64,000 nucleotides of DNA from DASULK01 sp036381835 (GTDB lineage: Bacteria > Actinomycetota > Actinomycetes > Mycobacteriales > Micromonosporaceae), in contig DASVCA010000222.1 of NCBI GenBank assembly GCA_036381835.1, forward strand, positions 1 through 64,000, given 5' to 3'. Of the stretch, positions 55,414-64,000 are shown one piece after another. Each line of letters starts with the position of its first letter. The stretch's first letter is position 1. A program made the translations under genes and the position numbers. Under the pieces are notes generated by a model, which searched no databases, was not told the origin of the DNA, and was given only the letters and a program-made list of their open reading frames with translations.

Positions 55414-56076
55414 TCACCGGTCCGCCTCGACCGCCGGCTCCAGCACGGTTCTCGGCAGGTCCCGGACCCGGTCCCGAGGCCATGGCCGGGCCCACCCGCC
55501 CATCTCCAGCAGCGCGGTCAGCACGCCGGCGGTGAATCCCCAGATGAGCATTCCGCGCGCCTGGAAGGCCGGCCCCACGTACCCCGAGGGGTGGCGTACC
55601 CGGAATCGGTTGTCCGGATCGACCAACTCGGCGATCGGCAGCCGGACCACGTGCGCCACCTCGGCCGGCTGCCGGGGGTGCACCTTGTGGGGCCGGTGCC
55701 ACCAGGCCAGGACCGGGGTGACGACGAATTCACTGACCGGAATCCACAGCCGGGGCAGCAGGGCCGTCACGGTCACGCTGGCCGGATCGACGCCGACCTC
55801 CTCGTTCGCCTCGCGCAGCGCGGTCGCCGCGGCGTCCGCATCGCCGGGTTCGGCCGCGCCGCCGGGGAAGGCGGGCTGGCCGGCGTGTCGGCGGAGCCCG
55901 GCGGCCCGCTGCAGCACCAGTACGTCGGGTCCGTGCGCCGGGTCGTCGCCGAGCAGTACCAGCACCGCGCTCTCCCGCCCGCCGGTGCACGGGGTGGCGA
56001 TGCGGGTGAAGTCCTCGGTACGGGCCCGCCGGACGTTGGCCAGCAGGGGCTCCCACCAGTCGGGCAGCGTGGACAT
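55414..56076 (-). CDS. Nudix hydrolase, CoA pyrophosphatase-like
   Basis: The 220-aa protein has the CoA-pyrophosphatase (UPF0035) motif LRRHAGQPAFPGG directly before the Nudix box (GG-AAEPG...REANEEVGV), whose glutamates bind metal. Such enzymes hydrolyse CoA or its derivatives to phosphopantetheine and 3',5'-ADP. Its ATG shares one base with the upstream stop (TGATG at 56078-56074), so it is coupled to the thioredoxin-like gene. Confidence 0.9.
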   Translation of the reverse strand: MSTLPDWWEPLLANVRRARTEDFTRIATPCTGGRESAVLVLLGDDPAHGPDVLVLQRAAGLRRHAGQPAFPGGAAEPGDADAAATALREANEEVGVDPASVTVTALLPRLWIPVSEFVVTPVLAWWHRPHKVHPRQPAEVAHVVRLPIAELVDPDNRFRVRHPSGYVGPAFQARGMLIWGFTAGVLTALLEMGGWARPWPRDRVRDLPRTVLEPAVEADR

Positions 56077-56708
56077 CACGGCACCACCAACCCCAGATGC
56101 TGCTCGATGCGCTCGGCGAGCTCGGCGTCGTCGAGGGCCCCGGACGCCTCGACGTGCCGGACCTGTCCGGCCCCGTCCACGAAGAGCGTGATCGGCAGGA
56201 CCGGGCGGCCCAGCTCCCGCCGCAGCTCGTCGTCGGGGTCGAACAGGTTCGGAAAGGTCAGCCCGAAATCCTCGGCCAGGGCTTGAGCCTTGCCCCGGTC
56301 GTCCCGCACGTTGACGCCGATCACGTGCACCCGGCCAGCCAGGCGGGTGGCCGCGCGTTGGAAGACGGGCAGCTCCTTGCGGCACGGGTGACACCAGGTC
56401 GCCCAGAGGTTGATCACCGCTGGGCCGCGGACCGCCCGCAGCTGGATCGGCTCGCCGCCGGTGAAGCAGGGCAGCTCCATGTCGGGCAACGAGACCGACG
56501 CGCGATCGGGGTCGGGTGCGGCTCCGGCATCGGCGCTGGTGGCGGGCGGTGTGCTGAGGTCGGCGCAGGCGGCGAACGGTGGGGTGGGGTCCGTCGGCTG
56601 TGGTGGGGCGCTCTGGGCGCAGCCGGCGGCCGGGAGCAGCGCCGACAGTAGGAGCAGCGCCGTCCTACGGCCCGTCTTCGGCCGACGCGGCCGGCGGCGG
56701 CCGCTCAT
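56076..56708 (-). CDS. TlpA/ResA-like thioredoxin-fold lipoprotein
   Basis: The 210-aa lipoprotein has a basic start, a hydrophobic stretch and a lipobox (LPAAGC, Cys about 29). The C-terminal thioredoxin domain carries the redox pair in [15 protein letters not shown] and the cis-Pro region [10 protein letters not shown]. It probably reduces or forms disulfides in exported proteins. The start overlaps the nth stop as ATGA. This nth-tlpA-nudix-marP string is common in actinomycetes. Confidence 0.9.
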   Translation of the reverse strand: MSGRRRPRRPKTGRRTALLLLSALLPAAGCAQSAPPQPTDPTPPFAACADLSTPPATSADAGAAPDPDRASVSLPDMELPCFTGGEPIQLRAVRGPAVINLWATWCHPCRKELPVFQRAATRLAGRVHVIGVNVRDDRGKAQALAEDFGLTFPNLFDPDDELRRELGRPVLPITLFVDGAGQVRHVEASGALDDAELAERIEQHLGLVVP

Positions 56709-57472
56709 GGTGCCTCCGCCGCCACCGCCCGGGTCGGCACCAGGCTGGGATCGACCCCGGCGAGCGCGGCCAGTTCCGCCGCTCGCGGCCCCTTGAGCAG
56801 CCGCGCGGCTGCGGCGGCCTCGGTCGGCCCCGTGCCGTAGGCGGGGCAGAGCTCGGCGAGCGTGCATGCGCCGCAGGCGGGCGTACGGGAGTGGCACACC
56901 CGCCGACCGTGGAAGATGACCCGGTGGGACAGCATCGTCCACTCTCGCCGCTCGAACAGTGCTCCGACCGCGTGCTCGATTTTCACCGGATCGGTCTCCG
57001 TGGTCCATCCGAAGCGTCGGGTCAGTCGCTGAAAGTGGGTGTCGACGGTTATCCCCGGTACGCCGAACGCGTTGCCGAGGATCACGTTCGCGGTCTTGCG
57101 TCCGATCCCGGGCAGGGTGACGAGGTCGGCCATGCGCCGCGGCACCTCACCGTCGAAGCGTTCCACCAACGCCTGCCCCAGCTTGATCAGCGAATCGGCC
57201 TTGTTGCGGAAGAAGCCGGTGGGTCGGATCAGCTCCTCGAGTTCGGCGCGGTCGGCGTTGGCGTAGTCGAGGGCGGTGGGGTAACGCGCGAACAGCTTGG
57301 GCGTGACCTCGTTGACCCGCTGGTCTGTGCACTGGGCGGACAGGATCGTCGCGACCGCGAGCTGCAGCGGGCCGTCGTGGTTCAGCTCACAGTGGGCGTC
57401 AGGGTGGGTCTCGGCCAGGATCCGACCCATCCTGCGGGCCCGTCGCTTGCGGCCGAGGTCGGTCTCACTCAC
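56705..57472 (-). CDS. nth: endonuclease III
   Basis: Nth (255 aa) excises oxidised pyrimidines and nicks abasic sites. The helix-hairpin-helix [13 protein letters not shown] carries the catalytic lysine and [11 protein letters not shown] the catalytic aspartate. The [4Fe-4S] loop is C-x6-C-x2-C-x5-C ([17 protein letters not shown]). GTG 57472 (MSETDLGRK) is chosen; a longer in-frame reading overlaps the capA-like gene. crp lies close by, as in Streptomyces. Confidence 0.95.
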   Translation of the reverse strand: MSETDLGRKRRARRMGRILAETHPDAHCELNHDGPLQLAVATILSAQCTDQRVNEVTPKLFARYPTALDYANADRAELEELIRPTGFFRNKADSLIKLGQALVERFDGEVPRRMADLVTLPGIGRKTANVILGNAFGVPGITVDTHFQRLTRRFGWTTETDPVKIEHAVGALFERREWTMLSHRVIFHGRRVCHSRTPACGACTLAELCPAYGTGPTEAAAAARLLKGPRAAELAALAGVDPSLVPTRAVAAEAP

Positions 57473-57543
57473 GCCCGTCAGCCTACGTCGGCTCACCGCG
57501 GCGCTGCCGCCACCGGGCCTCGGCCCCATCGGCTCGCGTCGGT

Positions 57544-58713
57544 TCAGCTCGCCGGCGGGGAGATTCTGCCGTTCTCGTCGAGCTGGGCACCGGCGGCGGG
57601 GAAGTCCGCCGCGCACAGCTCACGCACAAGTTTCAGGCCACGTCGCTGCGGGTCGAGGGTGGGCAGCCCGTTGTCGTTCAGGTACGTCGAGATGAACTCG
57701 CCGTCGACGAAGGTGCCGTCCGCGGCCAGCGACACCTTGAGCACGCCACCCCAGCCGAGCGGGCCGCTGCGGTTCAGGGTGCGCCCGCCGCCGGCGAAGT
57801 TCCCGAGGCTGTAGGCGATGAGTCGCCCCTGATAGAACTCCATCCCCCGCAGCACGTGGGGGCCGTGTCCGACGATCAGGTCGGCACCGGCGTCGATCAT
57901 GGCGCGCGAGAATTTGATCGGATCGCCCCGATTCTCGCCGAGGAACATCTCGGTGCCGGGCCGGACATGGGTCTTGTCGGATCCTTCCGCCCCCATGTGC
58001 ACCTGCACCACGACCAGATCTGCCATGGTCGCGGCCCGCTCCACCACGCGCTTGGCGGCCGGGATGTCGATCAGGCTGTTTGACCAGGGGTACGACGAGA
58101 ACCCGGCGACCGCGACCGTCACGCCCTGCACGTCCACGACGGTGATCTGGTCCGGCGCCCCGGTGTGCTGGAGTCCGTACTCCTCCAGGGCCTGTTGCGT
58201 GTTGCGGTAGCCAGCCGCTCCGAAGTCGTGGCCGTGGTTGTTGGCCTGGTTGAGCAGGTGGAAGCCACCGTCGCGCAGGTGCGCGGCGTACTCCGGCGGG
58301 GCCCGGAACTGATAGCAGCTGGTGGAGTTCGCACCGCATTTGCCCGCACCGGTGTCCACGGTCAAGGGCTCCTCCAGGTTGCCCATGACCAGGTCGGCGG
58401 CGAGCGCGGAGCGGACCGAGTCGAAAAACCCATCACCGCCGTTGGGCGGCAACCGGTGTGGGGCGTTGCCGAGGATGATGTCGCCGGTCGCCGACATCGA
58501 GATGACCTTGGGTGCCGACGCGGCGGTAGGCGAGGGGGCAGTGGACGCGGCACCGGCCTGCCAGCGGGGCGTGGCCGGGGCGCTCCCCTGACCGCCCAGC
58601 GCGATCACGGTGACGATGGCACCCAACGCCGCTGCGAGCAGCGCGGACAGGATCACCAGCGAGCGCGGGAAGCCCCGCGACCGGTTGCCGGAAGTAGCTG
58701 CTCGCTCCTGCAC
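57544..58713 (-). CDS. CapA/PgsA-family metallophosphatase-like protein
   Basis: The 389-aa protein has one N-terminal membrane anchor (about residues 18-40), a Pro/Ala-rich linker and a CapA domain. Metal-site motifs of this calcineurin-like family include [38 protein letters not shown] and [10 protein letters not shown]. Relatives act in poly-gamma-glutamate or capsule export, but no other cap/pgs gene is present, so the substrate is unknown. It is divergent from the crp-type gene. Confidence 0.88.
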   Translation of the reverse strand: MQERAATSGNRSRGFPRSLVILSALLAAALGAIVTVIALGGQGSAPATPRWQAGAASTAPSPTAASAPKVISMSATGDIILGNAPHRLPPNGGDGFFDSVRSALAADLVMGNLEEPLTVDTGAGKCGANSTSCYQFRAPPEYAAHLRDGGFHLLNQANNHGHDFGAAGYRNTQQALEEYGLQHTGAPDQITVVDVQGVTVAVAGFSSYPWSNSLIDIPAAKRVVERAATMADLVVVQVHMGAEGSDKTHVRPGTEMFLGENRGDPIKFSRAMIDAGADLIVGHGPHVLRGMEFYQGRLIAYSLGNFAGGGRTLNRSGPLGWGGVLKVSLAADGTFVDGEFISTYLNDNGLPTLDPQRRGLKLVRELCAADFPAAGAQLDENGRISPPAS

Positions 58714-58853
58714 AGGCGCAGACGATACCTGTTCCGGCGCTCACCCGGGTTCGCCCTCGGGGTGGACATCGGGATCCGGCGGACAGCGAATAGACTGGCT
58801 GCGCGCGACGTTTGGGCTGCTAGCGAGACGGTACGCGCGGGCGGAGGTGCGCG

Positions 58854-59531
58854 ATGGATGAGGTGTTGGCCCGCAGCGGGATCTTCCAGGGCGTTGATCC
58901 CGAAGCTGCGGAGGCGCTCGCCAAGGAGATGGAGACCGTTGAGGTCCGCAAGGGCGAGGTCGTCTTCAACGAAGGCGAGCCCGGCGACAGCCTCTATATC
59001 GTCTTGAGCGGCAAGGTCAAGGTCGGCCGGCGTGCCGCGGACGGGCGGCAGAACCTGATCGCGATCATGGGACCGTCGGACATGCTCGGCGAGTTGTCGC
59101 TGTTCGATCCGGGCCCGCGTACCGCGACCGCCACCGCCGTGACGGACAGTCGGCTCGCTCGGCTGCGCAAGCAGGCGCTGCGTCCGTGGTTGAACAACCG
59201 CCCGGAGATCGCCGAACAGCTGCTTCGGGTGTTGGCCCGCCGCCTGCGGCGGACCAACGACGCCTTGGCTGATTTGATCTTCACAGATGTACCCGGCCGG
59301 GTGGCGAAGAACCTGCTTCAGATGGCGGGCCGGTTCGGCACTCGGGACGGTGGTGTGCTCCGGGTGACGCACGACCTGACCCAGGAAGAGATCGCCCAGC
59401 TCGTCGGAGCGTCGCGGGAGACGGTGAACAAGGCTCTCGCCGACTTCGCCTCGCGCGGTTGGCTGCGCCTGGACGGCAAGAGCATCATCATCCTCGACCC
59501 AGAGCGGCTGGCCCGCAGGGCGCGGGTCTGA
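58854..59531 (+). CDS. crp: CRP/FNR-family transcription regulator
   Basis: The 225-aa regulator has a cyclic-nucleotide-binding beta-roll (about residues 10-125; [17 protein letters not shown] is the phosphate-binding cassette) and a C-terminal winged helix with [21 protein letters not shown] (about 170-190). The cassette keeps the Arg and the following Thr of cAMP-binding CRPs. It is very similar in layout and location to Streptomyces Crp, which lies near nth. ATG 58854 follows GGAGG. Confidence 0.93.
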   Translation: MDEVLARSGIFQGVDPEAAEALAKEMETVEVRKGEVVFNEGEPGDSLYIVLSGKVKVGRRAADGRQNLIAIMGPSDMLGELSLFDPGPRTATATAVTDSRLARLRKQALRPWLNNRPEIAEQLLRVLARRLRRTNDALADLIFTDVPGRVAKNLLQMAGRFGTRDGGVLRVTHDLTQEEIAQLVGASRETVNKALADFASRGWLRLDGKSIIILDPERLARRARV

Positions 59532-59534
59532 GCG

Positions 59535-59571
59535 ACGAGGGGAGGGAGCCACGTCGTGGCTCCCTCCCCTC
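59535..59571. terminator. bidirectional hairpin terminator
   Basis: A 16-bp stem (59535-59550 with 59556-59571) and a 5-nt loop sit between the convergent crp and DUF2382 genes and can terminate both. Confidence 0.85.
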
Positions 59572-59582
59572 GGATCTGGGCG

Positions 59583-60311
59583 TCAGCTGCGGCGCGGCAC
59601 GTCGGCCTCGACGTGCTCCTTGCGCAGCTCCGCGCCGACGTTCTCCTGATCGGTGACCGTGTCCACGTCCAGCCGGACCCGTTCCACCGGGACCGTCTCC
59701 TTCGCCACGACCGGCCGCTCGGCGTGCAGGACGACCTCCCGCTCGGCTTCACCGATCTCGGACGGGGACGGACGTTCCACCCCGGGCTCGATGGGCTCCC
59801 GCTCCAGGCGCACCTCCTCGTGCGACACCGGCACGGTCGTCTGCACCGGCTCGGTCACCACGTACTTGTGCAGCCGGGCCTTGCCGACCTCCTGCCGCTC
59901 GGTGCCGACGTGCATCCGTTCCTCGGACACGGTGACCGCTTCCTCCGCGCTCGGCTGGCGCGTCTCCTCCGCCGGCCGGCGCGCCTGCATCGGCTGCAGG
60001 TCGTAGTGCTGGTACAGCCGGGCCAGGTCATCGGACTCGATCGGCCGGTTGTCACCCGAGTCGACGTGCGGGGCCGCCTTGATCTGCGCCTTGTCGTACG
60101 GCACGCGCAGTCGCCGGTCGCCTTCCCACTGGGCGCCCTCGATCGGCACCAGCGATTCGCGCTGGCCCAGCATCCCGGTCCGGACGCTCACCCACGCGGG
60201 TTGCCGGGTCTCCTCGGCGGCGTAGACCTGACCGATCGTGCCGACCTTCTCATCGTTGCGATCGTAGACCTCAGACCCGTAGAGAGTCGCGACTGTTTCC
60301 TGAGAGATCAT
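59583..60311 (-). CDS. PRC-barrel/DUF2382 stress-response protein
   Basis: The 242-aa soluble protein has an N-terminal PRC-barrel domain (about residues 1-90: LYGSEVYDRNDEKVGTIGQV) and a C-terminal DUF2382 domain (about 115-240) rich in Glu, Arg and Val, with repeating 'eErlxVgter-evgkaRl' strands. This pairing (YsnF-like) is linked to general stress responses in many soil bacteria. It is a single-gene unit ending at a shared hairpin. Confidence 0.88.
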   Translation of the reverse strand: MISQETVATLYGSEVYDRNDEKVGTIGQVYAAEETRQPAWVSVRTGMLGQRESLVPIEGAQWEGDRRLRVPYDKAQIKAAPHVDSGDNRPIESDDLARLYQHYDLQPMQARRPAEETRQPSAEEAVTVSEERMHVGTERQEVGKARLHKYVVTEPVQTTVPVSHEEVRLEREPIEPGVERPSPSEIGEAEREVVLHAERPVVAKETVPVERVRLDVDTVTDQENVGAELRKEHVEADVPRRS

Positions 60312-60402
60312 GTCGCTCTCCTTCCCGTGTCACTGACGGCGTACCCGGCTCGGCGGGAGCACATTCGTCAGCCACGGTGCCGTGCGGCCGCGGAGCGCGG
60401 AT

Positions 60403-61623
60403 TCAGCCGGCGAGGCTGGGACCGCTGTGGCGATAGGCGGGCGGCAGCTGTGGCCAGGGGGCCGGGGCGATTCGCGCCGCACGGGTCGTCGGCGTGGGGC
60501 TGACCACCGGCCGTCGCTCGCTGACGAGCCAGGCGGCGGCGATCACAGCGAGGGTCGCGAGCACCGCGACGATGCCGAGCAACCACGGCAGCAGCCGTGC
60601 GTGGGACGCCGCGGTCTGCGGCACCGGATACCGGGCATCCGGGGCCACTGCGGGCACGGCCGCCGGCGGTCGCCCGGTGGCGGCGGTCGCCGAACCTGCG
60701 GCGGGGATCGGCACGGTCGTATCGTCCGGGCGAGTCGCCCAGGACAGGTGTACCGCGGGCCGGGTGGGGTAGGAGCCGTCGTCGGCACCCGCCGGTGCGT
60801 CGATCGGCAGTGCGGCCAAGGAGTCCCGCAGCTCTCGGGCGGACGGCCGCTCGTTCGGGTCGTTCGCCATCCCTCGGCGAAGTATCTCGATCATGGCCGG
60901 CGGGACCCCGGGCAGATCGTGGATGGGCTCGTTGAACAACTCCAGGATGGTGACCAGGCTGGGGCTCGTGTCGTCCGTCCACCGAGGCGGACGACCGTGC
61001 ATGACCGCGTAGAGCGTGGCGGACAGGGCGTACACGTCGACCGCGGGTGAGGGCGGCGCGTTGCGGAACATCTCAGGCGGCGCGTACGCCGGGGTGAGCA
61101 CCTCGATGGTCACCGTCGGATCGCGGACCTCGGCGATGACGGCGAGCCCGAAGTCGGCCAGTGCCGGCTCGCCGAACCGGGTGCGGAGGATGTTCGCCGG
61201 TTTGACATCGCGGTGTAGCACGCCGAGCCGGTGGGCGTCCGCGAGCGCATCGGCGATCTTGACGCCGAGATCGCGGGTCTCGGCCGCGCTCAACCCGCCG
61301 GCCCGCATCGCGTCCGCGTACGAACCGTCGCAGAGTTCCATGATCAGATACGGGTGCCCGTCGGCCGTGATGCCGGCGTCGAAGAGATCCACGACATGCG
61401 GGTGGGACGACATCCGGGCGGCGGCCCGCGCCTCGCGGAGGAAGCGTTGCCGGTCCCGTTCGCTGACCAGCGTACGGTTCTCCACCTTGACGGCCACCTC
61501 GCGGCCGACGAACTCCTGCACCGCGCGGTAGATGGTGGCGTACCCGCCTCGGGCGATCAGCGACAAATCGGCCAGACCAGGAACAACCGGCACTGGCAAC
61601 GCACCGGATGGGAGGTCGGTCAC
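60403..61623 (-). CDS. membrane Ser/Thr protein kinase (Hanks type)
   Basis: The 406-aa kinase has a glycine loop variant (IARGGYATIY), the ATP lysine in VAVKVE (about residue 46), the catalytic loop HRDVKPAN (about 137-144), ADFGLA and the APE-like YAPPEMF. After a linker rich in Pro and Ala there is one membrane helix (about 343-366) and a short Pro-rich outside tail with no PASTA or other sensor domain. All catalytic residues are present. Confidence 0.94.
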   Translation of the reverse strand: MTDLPSGALPVPVVPGLADLSLIARGGYATIYRAVQEFVGREVAVKVENRTLVSERDRQRFLREARAAARMSSHPHVVDLFDAGITADGHPYLIMELCDGSYADAMRAGGLSAAETRDLGVKIADALADAHRLGVLHRDVKPANILRTRFGEPALADFGLAVIAEVRDPTVTIEVLTPAYAPPEMFRNAPPSPAVDVYALSATLYAVMHGRPPRWTDDTSPSLVTILELFNEPIHDLPGVPPAMIEILRRGMANDPNERPSARELRDSLAALPIDAPAGADDGSYPTRPAVHLSWATRPDDTTVPIPAAGSATAATGRPPAAVPAVAPDARYPVPQTAASHARLLPWLLGIVAVLATLAVIAAAWLVSERRPVVSPTPTTRAARIAPAPWPQLPPAYRHSGPSLAG

Positions 61624-61653
61624 GGTTGGGACGGTACCGAACGTCGAATCCGG

Positions 61654-62124
61654 TCAGTTCACCGCGTCGCGGTCCGACACGCCGACAGCGTCCGCCGCGC
61701 CTACCGGCCCGGCCCCCGGATGCCGCATCGGCCGCCGTTCGACCGCCAGTGCCAGCCCCGTGGCCAGCGCGCCGAGCCCCTCCCACGCCGCCACGCCGAC
61801 GAACCGGCCCGGAGCGACGCCGACCAGCACGAGCACGAGGAAAACAGTGCAGGTCAACAGCCGGAACGGCACCGTGAACAGGAAGAACGGCCGCCAGTCC
61901 GTGGCCACCGCGACAAGGTAGTAGACGCCCATGTTCAGCGACGCCACCGCCGAGGCGGCGAGGAACGTGCGGGTGTAATCGCCCGACGCGCGTTCGACCG
62001 GCACCTCGAACCCGAGCATGGCCAGCACCAGATCGGGTGCGACCAGGGTGAGGATCCCGAACAACAGCGCCGAGGCACCGAAGACAGCCATCGTCCAAGC
62101 GGATGCGGAGCGCGGCGGCCTCAT
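61654..62124 (-). CDS. small four-helix membrane protein
   Basis: The 156-aa protein has four membrane helices between residues 10 and 125 and a short hydrophilic C-terminal tail. No domain is recognised; the architecture resembles DoxX-like or similar small actinobacterial membrane proteins. It is 30 nt upstream of the kinase gene on the same strand, so the two may be co-transcribed. Confidence 0.72.
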   Translation of the reverse strand: MRPPRSASAWTMAVFGASALLFGILTLVAPDLVLAMLGFEVPVERASGDYTRTFLAASAVASLNMGVYYLVAVATDWRPFFLFTVPFRLLTCTVFLVLVLVGVAPGRFVGVAAWEGLGALATGLALAVERRPMRHPGAGPVGAADAVGVSDRDAVN

Positions 62125-62238
62125 CCGAGGTCCTCCTCCAAAGCAGCAACGGGTACAGGCCCGGATAGGGTATCGGCCGAATCGCGCCGGAGGAACCGGT
62201 CAATGCTTCCACCGGGAGCGAGATCGCCCGGGAGCAAC

Positions 62239-64000
62239 CTATCGGCCCGATGCGGATAACTGCCCGACCAACCGGGCCCGCGCCAGCTCAGCCGCCCGCC
62301 GCTCACTGCGCTGTTCCGTCGCGTACGCCAAGCGCACAGCCTCCTCGACCATGGCCCGCGCCTGCTCGAACTCCCCGTTGGCGGCGAGCGCGTCGGCCAG
62401 CACCCGTGCGGCGATCACCTGGCTGCGGATGTCCTCGGCCGGCGCGACGACGGCTCGCCCGGCCCAGTCGAGCGCCTGCTCGCGCTGCCCGTCGGCGAGC
62501 AGCGCGGCGGCGTACCGAGCCATGATCTGCCGCCGCGAGATGAGCAGCGCCGGTGCCCGCGCCGCGGCCAGCGGAGCGAGCAGCCCCAGCGCGGTACCCG
62601 GGTCGTCAGCCGCGAGCCGGGCGGTGGCGAGCAGCACCTGCGGGGCGGCCTGGGCCGGAGCCAGCGGGTTGTGCGGCTCCACCGCCGCCTGCACGGCCCG
62701 CGCGTCCGCTTCAGCCCCGGCCACGTCGCCGCTCTCCAGCGCCACGAACCCCCGCAACGTCCCGGCCATTCCGGTGAGCAGCGGATGCGGGATGCGTCTG
62801 GCGAGCTCCAAGGCTTCGGTCAGCAGATCCGCGGCGTGCACCGGCTCGTTCAACCCCCGCGCCACGACACCGCGCACCACCAGGGCGAAGCCCCGCCCCC
62901 AGTCGTCGGACACGGCGGCAAAGTCCCGGTAGGCCCCGCGCGCCTCCTGATCGGCCTCGGCGAGGTCGCCGAGTTCCGCGGACGCGTACGCGGCCACCGC
63001 CCGCAGCGTGCCCACCGCCCAACCGGCGCTCCAGCGTTCGCCGAAGGGCAGAAAGATCCGGGCGAGCCGACGAGCCTCGGTGAGCCGACCGGCCAGCATC
63101 CGGGTGAAGGCGGTGGTTCCGCGCAGCCACGCCCGTCCCACCGGATCGTGCAACTCGGCGAAGAACCGAGCGGCACGCCCGAGCACCGCGTCCGCCCCCG
63201 CGAAATCCCCCCGGGTCGCGGTCACCCAGGCCAGATTCTGCAGCGACCAGGCTTGGCCACGCCGGTTGCCCGCCTGCAGGTCGATCTGGTACGCGGCGGC
63301 GAAACGACTGCTCGACTGCGCCAGCCGCCCGTTGAGATAGTCGAACACGCCGAGCCGCCGCATCGCCTCGGAACGTTCGTTGGGCAGTTCGGCCGCGGTC
63401 GCCACCTGCAACGCCTCCTGCCAGACGTCCGCCGCCCGCTGCTGTTCGCCGAGCGCACGGTGCGCCCGACCGGCGATCAGCAGCGCCCCGGCCCGGGAGG
63501 CGGCATCGTCTCCGGCATCCGCCGCCACCTTCTCCGCGCTGACCAGCGCGTCCGTGATCCTGCCGGCCTGCAGCAGCACCCGCGCCCGCACCAACCGGTC
63601 CGGCCGGGACAGCTGCCCGCCGGCGAGCGCCGCCGCCCGGTCGAGGTATTCCAGGGCCACCGTCGGCTCGCCGGCGAGCATCGCCCGGCGGGCGGCCCGG
63701 CCGAGCGCGGCGACCCCGAGCGGCGCGACGGCCCGCGCCGGATTGTCGGACCGCAGTCCGACCTCATCGGCGAGCCGGGTCGCCCGTTCGACATGCTCGG
63801 CGATGAACGTGTCCCGTACCGCCAGCGGCAGCCCCTCCGGCGCGGCCCGCTCGGCCTGCGCCGCAGCCCAGCCGGCGAGGATCGCATGTCGTTCGGCGAG
63901 GTCCGCTTTGCCGATCCCGGCGTAGGCCGCCTCGCGAAGCAACGGTGTGGTGAAGGCGTACCCGTTGTCCTGCCGGTGCAGCATCCGCCGCTGGCGCAAC
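62239..64000 (-). CDS. large TPR-containing regulator/cyclase-like protein, C-terminal part
   Basis: At least 587 codons are visible; the start lies beyond 64000. The visible part begins like the end of an AAA/STAND ATPase (FTTPLLREAAYAGI) and then consists of tandem helical TPR-like repeats rich in Ala, Arg and Leu up to the stop, with no C-terminal LuxR-type helix-turn-helix. This matches multidomain adenylate-cyclase/AAA/TPR or STAND signalling proteins whose catalytic domain is N-terminal. The exact class cannot be decided from this fragment. Confidence 0.75.
   Translation of the reverse strand, partial: LRQRRMLHRQDNGYAFTTPLLREAAYAGIGKADLAERHAILAGWAAAQAERAAPEGLPLAVRDTFIAEHVERATRLADEVGLRSDNPARAVAPLGVAALGRAARRAMLAGEPTVALEYLDRAAALAGGQLSRPDRLVRARVLLQAGRITDALVSAEKVAADAGDDAASRAGALLIAGRAHRALGEQQRAADVWQEALQVATAAELPNERSEAMRRLGVFDYLNGRLAQSSSRFAAAYQIDLQAGNRRGQAWSLQNLAWVTATRGDFAGADAVLGRAARFFAELHDPVGRAWLRGTTAFTRMLAGRLTEARRLARIFLPFGERWSAGWAVGTLRAVAAYASAELGDLAEADQEARGAYRDFAAVSDDWGRGFALVVRGVVARGLNEPVHAADLLTEALELARRIPHPLLTGMAGTLRGFVALESGDVAGAEADARAVQAAVEPHNPLAPAQAAPQVLLATARLAADDPGTALGLLAPLAAARAPALLISRRQIMARYAAALLADGQREQALDWAGRAVVAPAEDIRSQVIAARVLADALAANGEFEQARAMVEEAVRLAYATEQRSERRAAELARARLVGQLSASGR

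Overview
The DNA is very GC-rich and gene-dense, with many ATGA/GTGA stop-start overlaps and frequent GTG starts. It carries Lsr2, mycosins, EccC/EccD, DUF3180, a DUF2342-type zincin, an orphan NuoD and a MarP-type protease. Together these point to an actinomycete, most likely Micromonosporaceae (Micromonospora/Salinispora type). The family call is inference; the phylum call is secure.

Layout. 1-11.7 kb is conserved housekeeping: the 5' part of clpC, lsr2, lysS, coaX, nadC-nadB-panD-panC and a DUF2520 gene on the minus strand (NAD and pantothenate/CoA synthesis), then midA-like and orphan nuoD on plus. The clpC-lsr2 gap holds a striking double palindrome of DnaA boxes. 11.7-18.6 kb has a coiled-coil membrane protein, a betaine/osmolyte ABC importer (two permeases, an apparently circularly permuted binding protein and a divergent ATPase) and membrane proteins. 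18.1-20.4 kb is folP-folB-folK-DUF3180, each overlapping the next by 4 nt.

20.4-35.7 kb is the most unusual region. In related actinomycetes ftsH-folE-folP-folB-folK form one cluster; here about 15 kb of accessory genes separates folE from folP. The first half (20.7-28.0 kb) is a type IV secretion-like operon: small two-helix membrane protein, PrgI/VirB3-like protein, VirB4-like ATPase, polytopic VirB6/TrbL-like protein, membrane-anchored VirB8-like candidate and a muralytic protein with lytic-transglycosylase-like plus M23 domains. The second half (29.4-35.7 kb) is a reduced type VII-like operon: two small helical proteins resembling a PE/PPE-type pair, a mycosin, an FtsK/SpoIIIE ATPase and two coiled-coil proteins. 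No relaxase, integrase or att repeats were seen. I regard this pair of modules as the best candidate for an undescribed system.

35.7-47.3 kb returns to the conserved cluster: folE (apparently CTG start), ftsH, hpt, an inserted secreted subtilase, tilS, a DUF2342 zincin, dacB and divergent ppa. 47.3-54.2 kb holds a more canonical ESX set (eccD, eccC, mycP) without eccB, eccE or WXG100 genes in view. 54.2-59.5 kb is marP-nudix-tlpA-like-nth-capA on minus and a crp-type regulator on plus. The window ends with a PRC-barrel/DUF2382 stress protein, a membrane Ser/Thr kinase, a small membrane protein and the 3' part of a large TPR regulator.
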